Of a stretch of DNA of 64,000 nucleotides, positions 7,746-17,206 are shown piece by piece. The first letter of the stretch is position 1; every line of letters starts with the position of its first letter. The translations under genes were made by a program, and so were the position numbers. The notes under the pieces were generated by a model. That model searched no databases, was not told the DNA's origin, and saw nothing but the letters and a program-made list of their open reading frames with translations. Origin of the DNA: Pseudomonas bijieensis (lineage in GTDB: Bacteria > Pseudomonadota > Gammaproteobacteria > Pseudomonadales > Pseudomonadaceae); NCBI RefSeq assembly GCF_013347965.1, contig NZ_CP048810.1, positions 1,612,001-1,676,000 on the forward strand, given 5' to 3'.

Positions 7746-9071
7746 TCAGGCAACCTGGTTCAAGGCAGCCGCCAAGGTGTCGAACACCTGGGCGATCTCC
7801 TGCTGGCTGATGACCAAAGGCGGCGAAATCACGATGGTGTCGCCCGAACCGCGTACCAGTACGCCGTGCTCAAAGCACCACTGCGCAACTTCACTGCCAC
7901 GCGCGCCGGCGGCACCGGGGCGAGGCTCGAGTTCGACGGCGCAGAGCAAACCGATGGTGCGTACGTCCAGCAACGGCCCCACACCCTGCAGCGCCAGCGC
8001 GGCCGACTGCCAGGGCCCGCTGACCGCGTTGACGTGTTGATTGATGCCCAGTTCGCGATGCACTTCGATGGTCGCCAACCCGGCCGCACACGCCAGCGGA
8101 TGCGCCGAATAGGTATAGCCGTGCATCAGCTCGATGACGTTCGCCGGCCCGGCCATGAACGCTTCGTACACCGCTCCGCTTACCAGCACGCCGCCCATGG
8201 GCACGGCGCCGTTGGTCAGGCCTTTGGCGGTGGTGATCAAGTCTGGCGTCACGCCGAACGCCTGGGCGGCGAAGCTGGCGCCGACGCGGCCAAAACCGGT
8301 GATCACTTCGTCGAAAATCAGCAGCACGCCGTGCCGGGTGCAGATCTCGCGCAAGCGCTGCAGATAACCCTGGGGCGGCGGGTACACCCCGCCGGAGCCT
8401 GTCACTGGCTCCACGATCACCGCGGCCACAGTGCTCGGATCCTGAATGTCCAACAGTTGTGTCAGCGCGTCGGCGTAACCTTCGCCCTGCTGCGGTTGCC
8501 CGGCGCTGAAACGCATACCCGCGTCGTAAGGCAGCGGCAGGTGTGACACTTCGCCCAACAACGGACCGAAGTCACGCTTCTGCCGGCCGATACCCGACAC
8601 CGACAGCCCACCGAAACCCATGCCGTGATAGCCCTTGGCACGGCCGATAAACTTGGTACGGCGGCTGTCGCCGCGGGCCTGGTGATACGCCCGGGCAATC
8701 TTCAACGCGGTGTCGACGGCCTCGGAACCTGAGTTGGTAAAGAACACCTGCGCCATGCCGGCCGGGCTGATGTCGATCAGGCGCTCAGCCATCTCCAGGG
8801 CGTGGGGGTGGCTCATCTTGAATGACGAGACAAAGTCCAGGCGCCCCGCTGCCTCGCGAATGGCCTCGACGATTTTCGGCTGGCCATGCCCGGCGTTGAC
8901 GCACCAGAGTCCCGCCATTGCATCGAGTACGCGACGCCCATCGGTGGTGGTGTAGTACATGCCGTCAGCACTGGCGAACATCATCGGTTGTTGCTGGAAC
9001 TGGCGCATCGGGGTAAACGGTGCCCAGAACGCGCCACACTTGGAAGCTGTCGGGTTGGAAATATCGTTCAT
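7746..9071 (-). CDS. Class III PLP aminotransferase (omega-amino acid:pyruvate type)
   Basis: A 441-residue enzyme. Class III marks are DAMAGLWCVNAGHG (50-63), FTNSGSEAVDTALK (111-124), IFDEVITGFGR (D254) and TTAKGLTNG with the PLP lysine K283. The N-terminus, FWAPFTPMRQFQQQP, is typical of beta-alanine/omega-amino acid:pyruvate transaminases. Its start overlaps the end of the serine hydrolase gene by four bases and it is followed by an aldehyde dehydrogenase. It would convert a terminal amine released by the hydrolases to an aldehyde. The exact amine is unknown. Confidence 0.87.
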   Translation of the reverse strand: MNDISNPTASKCGAFWAPFTPMRQFQQQPMMFASADGMYYTTTDGRRVLDAMAGLWCVNAGHGQPKIVEAIREAAGRLDFVSSFKMSHPHALEMAERLIDISPAGMAQVFFTNSGSEAVDTALKIARAYHQARGDSRRTKFIGRAKGYHGMGFGGLSVSGIGRQKRDFGPLLGEVSHLPLPYDAGMRFSAGQPQQGEGYADALTQLLDIQDPSTVAAVIVEPVTGSGGVYPPPQGYLQRLREICTRHGVLLIFDEVITGFGRVGASFAAQAFGVTPDLITTAKGLTNGAVPMGGVLVSGAVYEAFMAGPANVIELMHGYTYSAHPLACAAGLATIEVHRELGINQHVNAVSGPWQSAALALQGVGPLLDVRTIGLLCAVELEPRPGAAGARGSEVAQWCFEHGVLVRGSGDTIVISPPLVISQQEIAQVFDTLAAALNQVA

Positions 9072-10582
9072 AGCGACTCCTGCAAAGCGGTTCTTGGGTG
9101 GCCGATCAGCGTCGGGCGCTGCAACGGGCCGGCGTTAACGTTGACGCTGCGGTCCACATACAACTTGCCGTGCTCAATACGGCAGCTGACACGGTCACAA
9201 AACGCCATCTCGACAAACTGCCAGGTCATGCTTAATACCCCGTCGTCGGTCCAGCGTGCCTGCGCCACCACCGGGGTGAGTTCCGGCTGGTATTGGTGAT
9301 GCAGATAATGGCCGGTCATGCTGGTCTGGCTTTCGATGCCGTTGGTAATGCCGGCGCGAATGCAGTGGGTGCCACGGGGGTCGGTGAGGTAGAAGTCGCA
9401 GTGGTCAGGGCCAAGCACCAAACGTATTTCGCTGACTTGATCTTCGTTGGCCTCCACCACAAACCTGCCGTTGAACTCGGCGTGACGCGGCGAGGTCGAC
9501 GCCCCAGAGAGAGCCGGCCGCCGCTGGCGTGCCAACAGCGCCGCCAACTCGGCATCCGCCGCGCCGTCGGCGGGTACACCCAGCGCCGGCAACAGATGTT
9601 CCCAGAGCAGGCTGTGCAAGCGCCGCTCGCCCAAGGGCAGCCCGGCGGTAAACGCAATCACCGCGTTATGGCGTGGCAAGACGATGCACTGCTGGCCAAA
9701 TACTCCAGAGGCGTAGTAGCCACCGTGCAGGGTCATCCACCACTGGTAGCCATAGCCTTCGCGGCGCGTGACACCCGCGTCGCTCGAATCGCGGCCTTGG
9801 TAGCGCTTGCCGTCGAAGGCCCCCATCCATACATCATCGACATGCCCACGGGTGGCTTCGGCCACCCATTCCCGGGATAGCAACTGCTGCCCTTCCCAGT
9901 TGCCTTGTTGCAAGTGCAGCACACCGAACTTGAGCAAGTCCTCGGTGCTGCAACTCAGACCATTGCCGCCAGTGTTGAAACCACCAGGTGCCAGGTCCCA
10001 CTTGATGCTCCCCATGGCCATGGGTTGGAAGATACGTGCGTTGCACAACTCAAAGGCCGTCTGGCCGCTGACCACGCTGACAATCGCCGAGAGCATGAAA
10101 CTCGAGGCGCTGCTGTAGATAAAGTGCTGCCCGGGTGGGTCTTCAACCGGTTCATCGAGGAACAGCTTGACCCAGCTTTCACTGCGCCCACGCCAGGCCC
10201 CGCCGGAAATGCCCTGGCGATGGCCGGTGCGCATGGTCAGCAAATCGCGCACGGTCATGGCTGCCAGGTTTGCGCTGATAGTTACCGGGCAATCGGCGGC
10301 AAAAAAATCCACCACCTTGGCGTCCAGCGACAGCACGCCGTCATCCACCAACAGCCCGACGGCCATGGATACCCAGCTTTTGGTGACCGAATGCTGAACA
10401 TGCAACCGCTCGGCGCTATAAGGCGCCCAAAACGCTTCGGCCACCACCGCGCCGTCGCGGTACAGCATGAAACTGTGCAACTCCAGGCCCGCAGCGTTCA
10501 CCGCATCAATGAAATCACTCACGCCACGCGCCGATACGCGTTGTTGGCTGGGCAGTGCCCGCCGCAACGGCAAACTCGTCAT
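9068..10582 (-). CDS. Beta-lactamase-fold serine hydrolase (class C / NylB-like)
   Basis: A 504-residue protein from ATG 10582, which has GAGGGG nine bases upstream; an in-frame ATG 57 bases earlier lacks a good site. The nucleophile motif is SVTK (S65-K68 from this start) and the second catalytic motif is YSS (Y156). This is the fold of class C beta-lactamases, DD-peptidases, esterases and 6-aminohexanoate-dimer hydrolase (NylB). No signal peptide is visible, so it should be cytosolic and act on imported substrate rather than be a resistance enzyme. It is translationally coupled to the omega-aminotransferase, supporting an amide or ester hydrolase that frees an omega-amino acid. Confidence 0.8.
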   Translation of the reverse strand: MTSLPLRRALPSQQRVSARGVSDFIDAVNAAGLELHSFMLYRDGAVVAEAFWAPYSAERLHVQHSVTKSWVSMAVGLLVDDGVLSLDAKVVDFFAADCPVTISANLAAMTVRDLLTMRTGHRQGISGGAWRGRSESWVKLFLDEPVEDPPGQHFIYSSASSFMLSAIVSVVSGQTAFELCNARIFQPMAMGSIKWDLAPGGFNTGGNGLSCSTEDLLKFGVLHLQQGNWEGQQLLSREWVAEATRGHVDDVWMGAFDGKRYQGRDSSDAGVTRREGYGYQWWMTLHGGYYASGVFGQQCIVLPRHNAVIAFTAGLPLGERRLHSLLWEHLLPALGVPADGAADAELAALLARQRRPALSGASTSPRHAEFNGRFVVEANEDQVSEIRLVLGPDHCDFYLTDPRGTHCIRAGITNGIESQTSMTGHYLHHQYQPELTPVVAQARWTDDGVLSMTWQFVEMAFCDRVSCRIEHGKLYVDRSVNVNAGPLQRPTLIGHPRTALQESL

Positions 10583-10649
10583 CTGATCTATCCCCTCATT
10601 TCCACTGCCTTGGCGTGCGACAGGCTGCCCCTGTTGCACGCCGTTACCG

Positions 10650-11930
10650 CTACCAGAGCGCCACGGTGTAACCCAGGATCACTCGGTTTTCGTTGGTGTC
10701 ACGGGTGAAGTTGCTGGTGGCGCTGGCGTTCTGCCAACGCACAGACACATCCTTGAACGTGCCGCTTTGCACGACGTAGCCGAAGCTGAAATCGCGCTCC
10801 CACTCGCGTCCTTCGCCCTCGAAGCCGATGACCTTGGCGTTGTCGCCCCTGGCGTAACGCGTCGAGAACAGCAGGCCCGGCAGGCCCAACGAGGCGAAGT
10901 CATAGTCATAGCGGGCATGCCACACGCGCTCGCCGGTCTGGGAGAAGTTGGCCAGTTGATACTCGGTGAACAGGTAGGTGTTGGTGCCGTCCACGTAGGT
11001 GAACGGCGTCGAGCCGTACTGTTCCTGGTACCCGCCGCTGAGGTTGTGGCCATAGAGGCTGTAGCCGATACGGGTACTCAATGCGCGGTTATCCACCTTG
11101 CCGGCCAGGGCCGCAGCGTCTTCGCTGGCGTTGAAGTAACGGATGTCGGTCTTGAACGTACCGGGGCCCCACTTGAAGCTGTTTTTCAAACCCAGGTAGT
11201 GCTGTTGGTAGAGGCTTTCCAGTTGCGCGTACTGATAGGTAACGACCGTGGTGGGCGTGAGCTTGTACTCGCCGCCGGCGTAGCGGAACTCATCACTTTT
11301 GGCGCTGCTTTTGTAGGCGCCGTACTGGCTGGTAAGGCCCATGTCCTCGTAGTGGGTCGAGTCGCGTTGCTTGACCTGGTCCAGTTGGCCCACGGTCAGG
11401 GTCAGGTTGTCGATGTCCTTGGAGGTGAGCGCCGTGCCACTGAAACTCTGCGGGAACAGACGGCTGAGGTTTGGCTGCAGGGTGGGCAGGTCCGGCACCA
11501 TATAGCCCACACGCAGCTCGCTTTGAGCCATGCGCGCCTTACCGGTGATGCCGAGTTTGGAGTAGTTGTCATGGGCACGGCGTGCATAGCTGGGAGAGCC
11601 CGGTTCGGCCACGCTTGAGCGCGCCAGCAACCCGGTGCCGGAGTTATCCGGGCTCGAATCGAGTTTCACGCCCAGCATGCCGACCGCGTCCAGGCCAAAA
11701 CCCAGCGTGCCGTCGGTAAAGCCCGATTGGAGGTTGAGAATGAACCCCTGCGCCCATTCGGCACGCTTGTTCTGTCCACTGGACTCGCGGTAGTCGCGGT
11801 TGAAGTAATAGTTCTTCAATTCAAGCGAGGCCTTGCTATCGGCGACAAAGTCGGCCTGGGCAAACAAGGGCATGAAACCGACGCCCATGACGCTGGCACT
11901 GCTGACAACTTTGTTGATGCGGTTATTCAT
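10650..11930 (-). CDS. OprD-family outer membrane porin
   Basis: A 426-residue protein from ATG 11930, preceded by AGGAAGC. A signal peptide ends near FAQA, followed by ADFVADSKASLELKNYYFNRD, the usual OprD start. Many amphipathic strands follow and the protein ends in aromatic/hydrophobic VALW as beta-barrels do. OprD porins take up small charged molecules such as amino acids, peptides and aromatic acids. It sits between the ABC importer ATPase and the serine hydrolase genes, so it is the likely outer membrane entry for the operon's substrate. Confidence 0.9.
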   Translation of the reverse strand: MNNRINKVVSSASVMGVGFMPLFAQADFVADSKASLELKNYYFNRDYRESSGQNKRAEWAQGFILNLQSGFTDGTLGFGLDAVGMLGVKLDSSPDNSGTGLLARSSVAEPGSPSYARRAHDNYSKLGITGKARMAQSELRVGYMVPDLPTLQPNLSRLFPQSFSGTALTSKDIDNLTLTVGQLDQVKQRDSTHYEDMGLTSQYGAYKSSAKSDEFRYAGGEYKLTPTTVVTYQYAQLESLYQQHYLGLKNSFKWGPGTFKTDIRYFNASEDAAALAGKVDNRALSTRIGYSLYGHNLSGGYQEQYGSTPFTYVDGTNTYLFTEYQLANFSQTGERVWHARYDYDFASLGLPGLLFSTRYARGDNAKVIGFEGEGREWERDFSFGYVVQSGTFKDVSVRWQNASATSNFTRDTNENRVILGYTVALW

Positions 11931-12058
11931 GTGTAGCTTCCTGGCAGACAGGTTGAGTGGGGTTGTTTTTGTTTTCTTCGGCCATGGCTTCGCCCGCCTC
12001 GCCAATCACCGATTGACGAAGGGATGGGTTTCAAACATGGCCTGGGGTGCAGCAGTAC

Positions 12059-13696
12059 CTAAATCACACCGGTACGGAGGCGGTAACTGCCATCCGCACG
12101 TTTCTCCAAGGGGCTGGCCGCTGCGAGCAGCCGGCGGGTATAGGGATGTTGTGGGGTGTCGAAAATGGCGTTACGCGGCCCCATTTCAACCACCTCGCCC
12201 TGGTTCATCACCGCCACGCGATGAGCGATGCGCTCCACTGCCGACAAGTCATGGGAGATGAACAGGCAGGCGAACCCGTATTGGCGTTGCAAGCGCTCGA
12301 ACAATTCGAGAATCTGCTTTTGAATGGTCATGTCCAACGCCGAAATCGGCTCATCGGCAATCACCAGCTTGGGCCGCCGGACCAGCGCCCGGCCAATCGC
12401 CACGCGCTGGCGCTGGCCACCGGAGAGTTGATGGGCAAAGCGCCCACGGAACTGCTCGGGCAAGCCGACGTCGACCAGGGTCTCGGTGACCCGCTGACGT
12501 TTTTGCGCGGCCGTCAGCCCCGGCTCATGGCGTAGAGGCTCGGCAATGATCTGGCCGACGGTCATGCGTGGATCGAGGGATGAATACGGGTCCTGGAAAA
12601 TCATCTGGCATTGCAGGCGGTGTGCACGGTTGGCGGCCTTGAGGATATCCACGCCCTGGAACAGGATGGCCCCAGCGCAGGGCGTGACCAACCCGACCAC
12701 TGCACGCCCAAGGGTGGTTTTGCCCGAACCGCTGCCACCGACCAAGGCCAAGGTCTCGCCCGGTGCAATGCTCAGGTTCACCGAATGCACCACGCGCTTG
12801 GGTACGCTGCGCCCCCAGAAACTGCGCAGCCCCGGGTGTTCGATGCACACATCCCGGACCTGCAACAACGCGTTGTCGGTGGCCGGCAATGGCGCCAGTT
12901 CGCCGCGCCGTGGCAGCGCTTCAAGCAACTGTCGGGTGTAGTCGGCCTTTGGCGCGAACAGGATGTCTTCGATACGGCCCTGCTCCACCGCCTTGCCCGC
13001 ACGCATCACCACTACCTTGTGGGCATAACGCGCCACCAGGGACAAGTCGTGGCTGATGAACAGAATCGCGGTGCCTTGCTCGCGCGTCAGCTCCAGCATC
13101 AACTCGATCACGTCCAGTTGTGCCAGGCAATCGAGCGCCGTGGTTGGCTCGTCAGCGATCAGCAGCGCCGGACGCAGCAACATCACCGAAGCCAGCATGA
13201 TGCGTTGGCGCATGCCGCCGGAGAACTGGTGCGGGTAGGACTCCAGGCATTTCTCAGCATCCTTGATACCGATGCGTTGCAGCATGGCACTGCAGCGCTC
13301 GCGGATCGTCGCCGCATCCAACGCGGTATGCAGTTTGAGCGCCTCGCTCATCTGCCGGCCAATCGTCAGCGCGGGGTTGAGCGAGACCATCGGTTCCTGG
13401 AACACCATGCCGATCCTTGCTCCGCGCACCTTACGCATCGCCTTGGCGTTGCCGCTGTCCAGCGGTTCGCCCTGGAAGGTGATGCGCCCACCACACACCC
13501 GCATCGGTGCCGGCAGCAAGCCAATGGCAGCGCGTGCGGCCATGGTCTTGCCGCTGCCCGATTCGCCGACCAGCGCGACAATCTCGCCGGGGGCCATGGT
13601 GAAGCTGAAATCATCGACGGCCAGCGGACCGTCTGCACCGACGCGAATCTGTAGATTTTCAACGGCCAGTAATGGGACTGGAACGCTCATGCTCAT
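12059..13696 (-). CDS. Dipeptide/oligopeptide-type ABC importer, fused double ATPase
   Basis: A 545-residue protein with two complete ABC ATPases in tandem. The first has GESGSGKT, FSGGMRQR and LLIADEPTTALD; the second has GGSGSGKT, LSGGQRQR and LVIADEPISALD. Such DppD-DppF-type fusions power peptide, nickel and glutathione importers. The C-terminus has the oligopeptide extension (HPYTRRLLAA). Its start overlaps the permease stop by four bases. It is cytosolic, bound to the two permeases encoded upstream. Confidence 0.9.
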   Translation of the reverse strand: MSMSVPVPLLAVENLQIRVGADGPLAVDDFSFTMAPGEIVALVGESGSGKTMAARAAIGLLPAPMRVCGGRITFQGEPLDSGNAKAMRKVRGARIGMVFQEPMVSLNPALTIGRQMSEALKLHTALDAATIRERCSAMLQRIGIKDAEKCLESYPHQFSGGMRQRIMLASVMLLRPALLIADEPTTALDCLAQLDVIELMLELTREQGTAILFISHDLSLVARYAHKVVVMRAGKAVEQGRIEDILFAPKADYTRQLLEALPRRGELAPLPATDNALLQVRDVCIEHPGLRSFWGRSVPKRVVHSVNLSIAPGETLALVGGSGSGKTTLGRAVVGLVTPCAGAILFQGVDILKAANRAHRLQCQMIFQDPYSSLDPRMTVGQIIAEPLRHEPGLTAAQKRQRVTETLVDVGLPEQFRGRFAHQLSGGQRQRVAIGRALVRRPKLVIADEPISALDMTIQKQILELFERLQRQYGFACLFISHDLSAVERIAHRVAVMNQGEVVEMGPRNAIFDTPQHPYTRRLLAAASPLEKRADGSYRLRTGVI

Positions 13697-14562
13697 TTCC
13701 TCATGCGCGGGTCGAGACGATCACGCAAGGCATCGCCGAACAGATTGATAGCCAGCAGCGTCAAGCTGATAAAAATGCCCGGGAAGATCCCCAGCCACGG
13801 CGCCGTCGAGATGTAGGTGCGGCTCGCCGAGAGCATGCTGCCCCAGGTCGCGGCCGGCGGCGGAACGCCCAGCCCCAGGAAACTCAGCGCACTCTCCGAG
13901 AGCAACGCCCAGCCGAACATGCTCGTGCCTAGCACACACAGCGGCGCCAGGCAGTTGGGGGTGATATGGCGGAACATGGTGTACAGCTCGGAGTTGCCGA
14001 TCACCCGAGAGGCCTCGATGAACTCCAGTTCGCGCAACGACAACACACTGCCCCGCACTACCCGCACCACGGACGGGGTATAGGCAATGCCCAGGGCGAG
14101 GACGATGCCGTACTGGCTTGCACCGATGATTGCCATGATGCCCAGGGCCATGAGAATGCCCGGAAACGCCAGCAGAGCATCGTTGAACATCATCAGCACG
14201 CGGTCGGTCCAGCCGCGCAGGTAACCGGCAAGCATACCGATTACCGTGCCGCAGATAACCGCCACGCTCACCGAGAGCAGGCTGATCCACAGGCTGGTGC
14301 GCGCCCCAATAATCAGTCGACTGAACACGTCACGGCCGAATTCGTCGGTGCCCAGCCAGTGCGCAGCATTGGGCGCGTGCAGGCGCGACAACAAGTCCAG
14401 CTTGAGCGGGTCATAAGGTGTCCACACCACGCCGAGCAGCGCCAGCAATACCAGTGCCGCGAGTAAGCCGCCGCCGATCAACACATTCAACGGCGGGTAA
14501 CGCCAGGTACGTCGAGGCTGGGTATCCAGCCCTGTCGGCAAGGCAGGAGTCTTGAGGTTCAT
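13693..14562 (-). CDS. ABC importer permease (DppC type)
   Basis: A 289-residue inner membrane protein from ATG 14562, which overlaps the upstream permease stop by ATGA; the longer reading frame upstream has no RBS. It shows a cytosolic N-terminus, about six TM helices, and the EFIEASRVIGNSELYTMFRHITPN coupling loop. The DWLGTDEFGRDVFSRL-like entry (AHWLGTDEFGRDVF) is the DppC/OppC hallmark. It forms the channel with the neighbouring DppB-type subunit. Confidence 0.9.
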   Translation of the reverse strand: MNLKTPALPTGLDTQPRRTWRYPPLNVLIGGGLLAALVLLALLGVVWTPYDPLKLDLLSRLHAPNAAHWLGTDEFGRDVFSRLIIGARTSLWISLLSVSVAVICGTVIGMLAGYLRGWTDRVLMMFNDALLAFPGILMALGIMAIIGASQYGIVLALGIAYTPSVVRVVRGSVLSLRELEFIEASRVIGNSELYTMFRHITPNCLAPLCVLGTSMFGWALLSESALSFLGLGVPPPAATWGSMLSASRTYISTAPWLGIFPGIFISLTLLAINLFGDALRDRLDPRMRK

Positions 14563-15500
14563 AGCTTCACCCTTGGATCGAACAGCGGATACAACAGATC
14601 CACCAACAGGTTGACCAACACGTAGATGCAGGTGACCAGCAACAGGCAACCCTGCAGCACCGGGTAGTCACGGGAGAAAATCGCATCGACCATCAAGCGG
14701 CCGATACCGGGCAAGGTAAACACGGTTTCCAGTACCGCAATGCCGCCGAGCAAATTGCCGAGAATCAGGCCAATCAAGGTCCAGGTGGGCGCAAACGCAT
14801 TGCGCAGAGCGTGTTTCCACAGTACCGCCCCCTCCGACAACCCCTTGGCCCGGGCATGGGCGATATACTCCAGGCGCAGCACTTCGATGGTGCTGGCCCG
14901 CGCCATCCGCGCAATGGCGCCGAACTCCACCAGGGTCAGGGTGATGATCGGCAGCACCACATAGGTCAACGCTTTCATCGGGTCGCTGGCAAAGCCGACG
15001 TAACCGATCACCGGCAACCAGCCGAGCTGGATGCCAAACACATAGAGCAACAACAAGCCCAACCAGAAACTCGGCACCGACAGCAGCAACGTCGCCGTAG
15101 CCACCAGGCCCAAGTCCAGCACACTGTTTTGCTTCCAGGCCGCGAGCAAACCCACCGGCACCGCGAGCAGGGTCGCCAGTAACACCGCGACAAGCACCAC
15201 TGTGGCACTGACGCTGAATCGTTCGATCAGCAACTCCAATACCGGCTGGCGGCTGCTGATGGACATCCCCAGGTCGCCACTGAGCACCGACTTGATCCAG
15301 ATCAGGTACTGGGTCACCACCGAGTGGTCCAACCCCAGGCTGCTGCGCATGTCGGCAAGGCTTTTGGGGTCGGCCATGTCGCCCAGCATCAACAACGCCG
15401 GGTCGCCGGGGATCAGCCGAATCAAGGCAAATACAATCACCGAGATCAACAGAAGGGTCGGCACCGCCATGCCGAGCCTGTGCAATATGAATCGAAACAT
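14559..15500 (-). CDS. ABC importer permease (DppB type)
   Basis: A 313-residue inner membrane protein beginning MFRFILHRLGMAVPTLLLISVIVF, the usual DppB/OppB first helix, followed by the IPGDPALLMLG periplasmic motif. The EYIAHARAKGLSEGAVLWKHALRNA EAA loop contacts the ATPase. I chose ATG 15500 over the frame's first ATG because the family starts here. It lies 11 bases after the binding protein gene and overlaps the next permease. Confidence 0.9.
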   Translation of the reverse strand: MFRFILHRLGMAVPTLLLISVIVFALIRLIPGDPALLMLGDMADPKSLADMRSSLGLDHSVVTQYLIWIKSVLSGDLGMSISSRQPVLELLIERFSVSATVVLVAVLLATLLAVPVGLLAAWKQNSVLDLGLVATATLLLSVPSFWLGLLLLYVFGIQLGWLPVIGYVGFASDPMKALTYVVLPIITLTLVEFGAIARMARASTIEVLRLEYIAHARAKGLSEGAVLWKHALRNAFAPTWTLIGLILGNLLGGIAVLETVFTLPGIGRLMVDAIFSRDYPVLQGCLLLVTCIYVLVNLLVDLLYPLFDPRVKL

Positions 15501-15511
15501 AGCGGTACGCC

Positions 15512-17080
15512 TTACTTGGAAGTGTCGGCCAGCTTCACGCCCCACAGGCGCGGTTTGGCAACGGGCCAGGAGCGATAACCTTCAACGCGCTTGCCCATCG
15601 CGCCGATGGCGGTACCGTTGTAGATGACCACCATCGGTACATCCTTGAGCATCAAGGTGTGGAGCTTGTCGAACAGCGGCTGGCGCTTGGCGGGGTCAAC
15701 CTCACGCTGGGCCTCGCGCAATATCGCCAAGGCTTCGGGGTTGTCCCAGACCTTGCGCGGCTCCTTCTGCTTGTCGCCGATCACTGATTCGAAGCTCTGC
15801 GCCGCATCGAAACGCCCCGAATAGGAGAAGGACATCATCTGGTAGCTGCCGGTCTGATAGCGCTCCAGCTGCGTGCCCCACTCCAGGGTTTCCATCTCGA
15901 TATTCAGCCCCGCCGCCTGAGTCATGGCCTGGCTGAGCAAACCCATGTCGAACATCTGCGGGTAGCGCTTGTTGACCAGCATGCGGATTTTTTCGCCGCC
16001 GTAACCGGCCTCTTTCAACAGGCGCCGGGCCTCGTCGAGGTTGTAGGTGTAGCCCTGGCGCGCGGTGTCGTCGTAATACGGGCTGGCGGTGGGGATGACC
16101 GAGTTGTTGACCACCGACAAGCCATCGGACAAGGCCGCCACCATCTGGGCGTAATCCAGGGACAACGCCACCGCGCGACGAATGCGCACGTCCTTGAGCA
16201 ACGGGTCACGGGTCTGGAACAGCAGGCCGCTGATGGTCATGATCGGGCTGACCTGGATCTGCAGATTCTTGTCCTGCTTGAGTTGTGCGGCGTCCATTGC
16301 CGTCACGTCCGGCAGCAGGTCGACGCCACCCGAGAGCAGCGCGGCCTTGGCCGAGGCCGAATCGGGGATCACTTGGAAACGCACCTTGTCGACAAACGCC
16401 TGCTTGTTGCCGGTGTACCCGTCCGCCTCGGCCTCGGCACGCGGCGTGTATTCCTTGAAGCGATCCAGTTCGACGTACTGGCCCTTCTGCCATTTGCCCA
16501 GGGTGAACGGCCCGGTGCCGATCGGTGCACGCCAACTGCCATCGGCGGCCAGGGAATCCGGGTGCAGGATGCCGCTGCCGGCACAATCCGGGCGAGCCAT
16601 CGCCGCGAGAAACAAGCCGTTGGCCTGGTCCAGCGTGAACACCACGGTTTTCGGGTCAGGGGTGGCGACATCGACAATCCTGGCTGCGCCACGCCCGTCG
16701 AACTCCGCCAGGCAACGCCACTGGGTCTTGGGGTCCAGGTAGCGCTGCCAGGTCCATTGCACATCCTTGGCCGTCAATCGCTGGCCATTCTGGAAGTGCA
16801 CGCCGTCTCGCAGGCTGAAGGTGTAGCGCAAGCCGTCCGGCGAGACAGCGACTGCACTGGCCAGCATCGGCGCGATGCTGGTGTCTTCGCGATACGCCAC
16901 CAGCCCTTCGACGATGTGCATCATCACCGCATCGGTATTGTCGTCGCGGTTGACGCCCGGGTCGGTGCTGCGGATATCACCATTGAGACCAACGCTGATG
17001 ACCTTGTCTTGCGCGACGGCCATGGAAAAGGTGCACGCCGACATCGCGACGGCCAGTGCCGTCTTTACGTAACTATTCAC
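15512..17080 (-). CDS. Oligopeptide-type ABC substrate-binding protein (SBP_bac_5)
   Basis: A 522-residue protein. I chose the GTG at 17080 because AAGGAG lies ten bases upstream and it gives a clean signal peptide (SYVKTALAVAMSACTFSMAVAQ); the longer ATG frame adds a polar leader. The SBP_bac_5 signature is present: LRDGVHFQNGQRLTAKDVQWTWQRYLDP and APIGTGPFTLGKW. Periplasmic members bind peptides, oligomers, nickel or conjugates. It heads the transporter genes, 126 bases downstream of the alpha/beta hydrolase gene. Confidence 0.9.
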   Translation of the reverse strand: MNSYVKTALAVAMSACTFSMAVAQDKVISVGLNGDIRSTDPGVNRDDNTDAVMMHIVEGLVAYREDTSIAPMLASAVAVSPDGLRYTFSLRDGVHFQNGQRLTAKDVQWTWQRYLDPKTQWRCLAEFDGRGAARIVDVATPDPKTVVFTLDQANGLFLAAMARPDCAGSGILHPDSLAADGSWRAPIGTGPFTLGKWQKGQYVELDRFKEYTPRAEAEADGYTGNKQAFVDKVRFQVIPDSASAKAALLSGGVDLLPDVTAMDAAQLKQDKNLQIQVSPIMTISGLLFQTRDPLLKDVRIRRAVALSLDYAQMVAALSDGLSVVNNSVIPTASPYYDDTARQGYTYNLDEARRLLKEAGYGGEKIRMLVNKRYPQMFDMGLLSQAMTQAAGLNIEMETLEWGTQLERYQTGSYQMMSFSYSGRFDAAQSFESVIGDKQKEPRKVWDNPEALAILREAQREVDPAKRQPLFDKLHTLMLKDVPMVVIYNGTAIGAMGKRVEGYRSWPVAKPRLWGVKLADTSK

Positions 17081-17206
17081 GGGAGAAAGACTCCTTGAAG
17101 AAATTTTCCGGTCAGTGGCGGGAGCCAAGGCAGGACCGGCATCAGAATGAGTGAATCCTTGATTATTGTTGTACGGCCTGTTCTGAGTGCATCTACCAGC
17201 GGTGTA

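Noticed and set aside
6934..8040. Long plus-strand ORFs opposite the aminotransferase and dehydrogenase genes, and similar long ORFs across the window
   Set aside because: They are shadows of GC-rich genes, with Arg/Gln/His-rich composition and no domains, and the opposite strand has complete catalytic motifs.
9068..10582. Serine hydrolase as a beta-lactamase resistance gene
   Set aside because: It lacks a signal peptide and is embedded in a catabolic operon; the SxxK fold is shared by many amidases and esterases.
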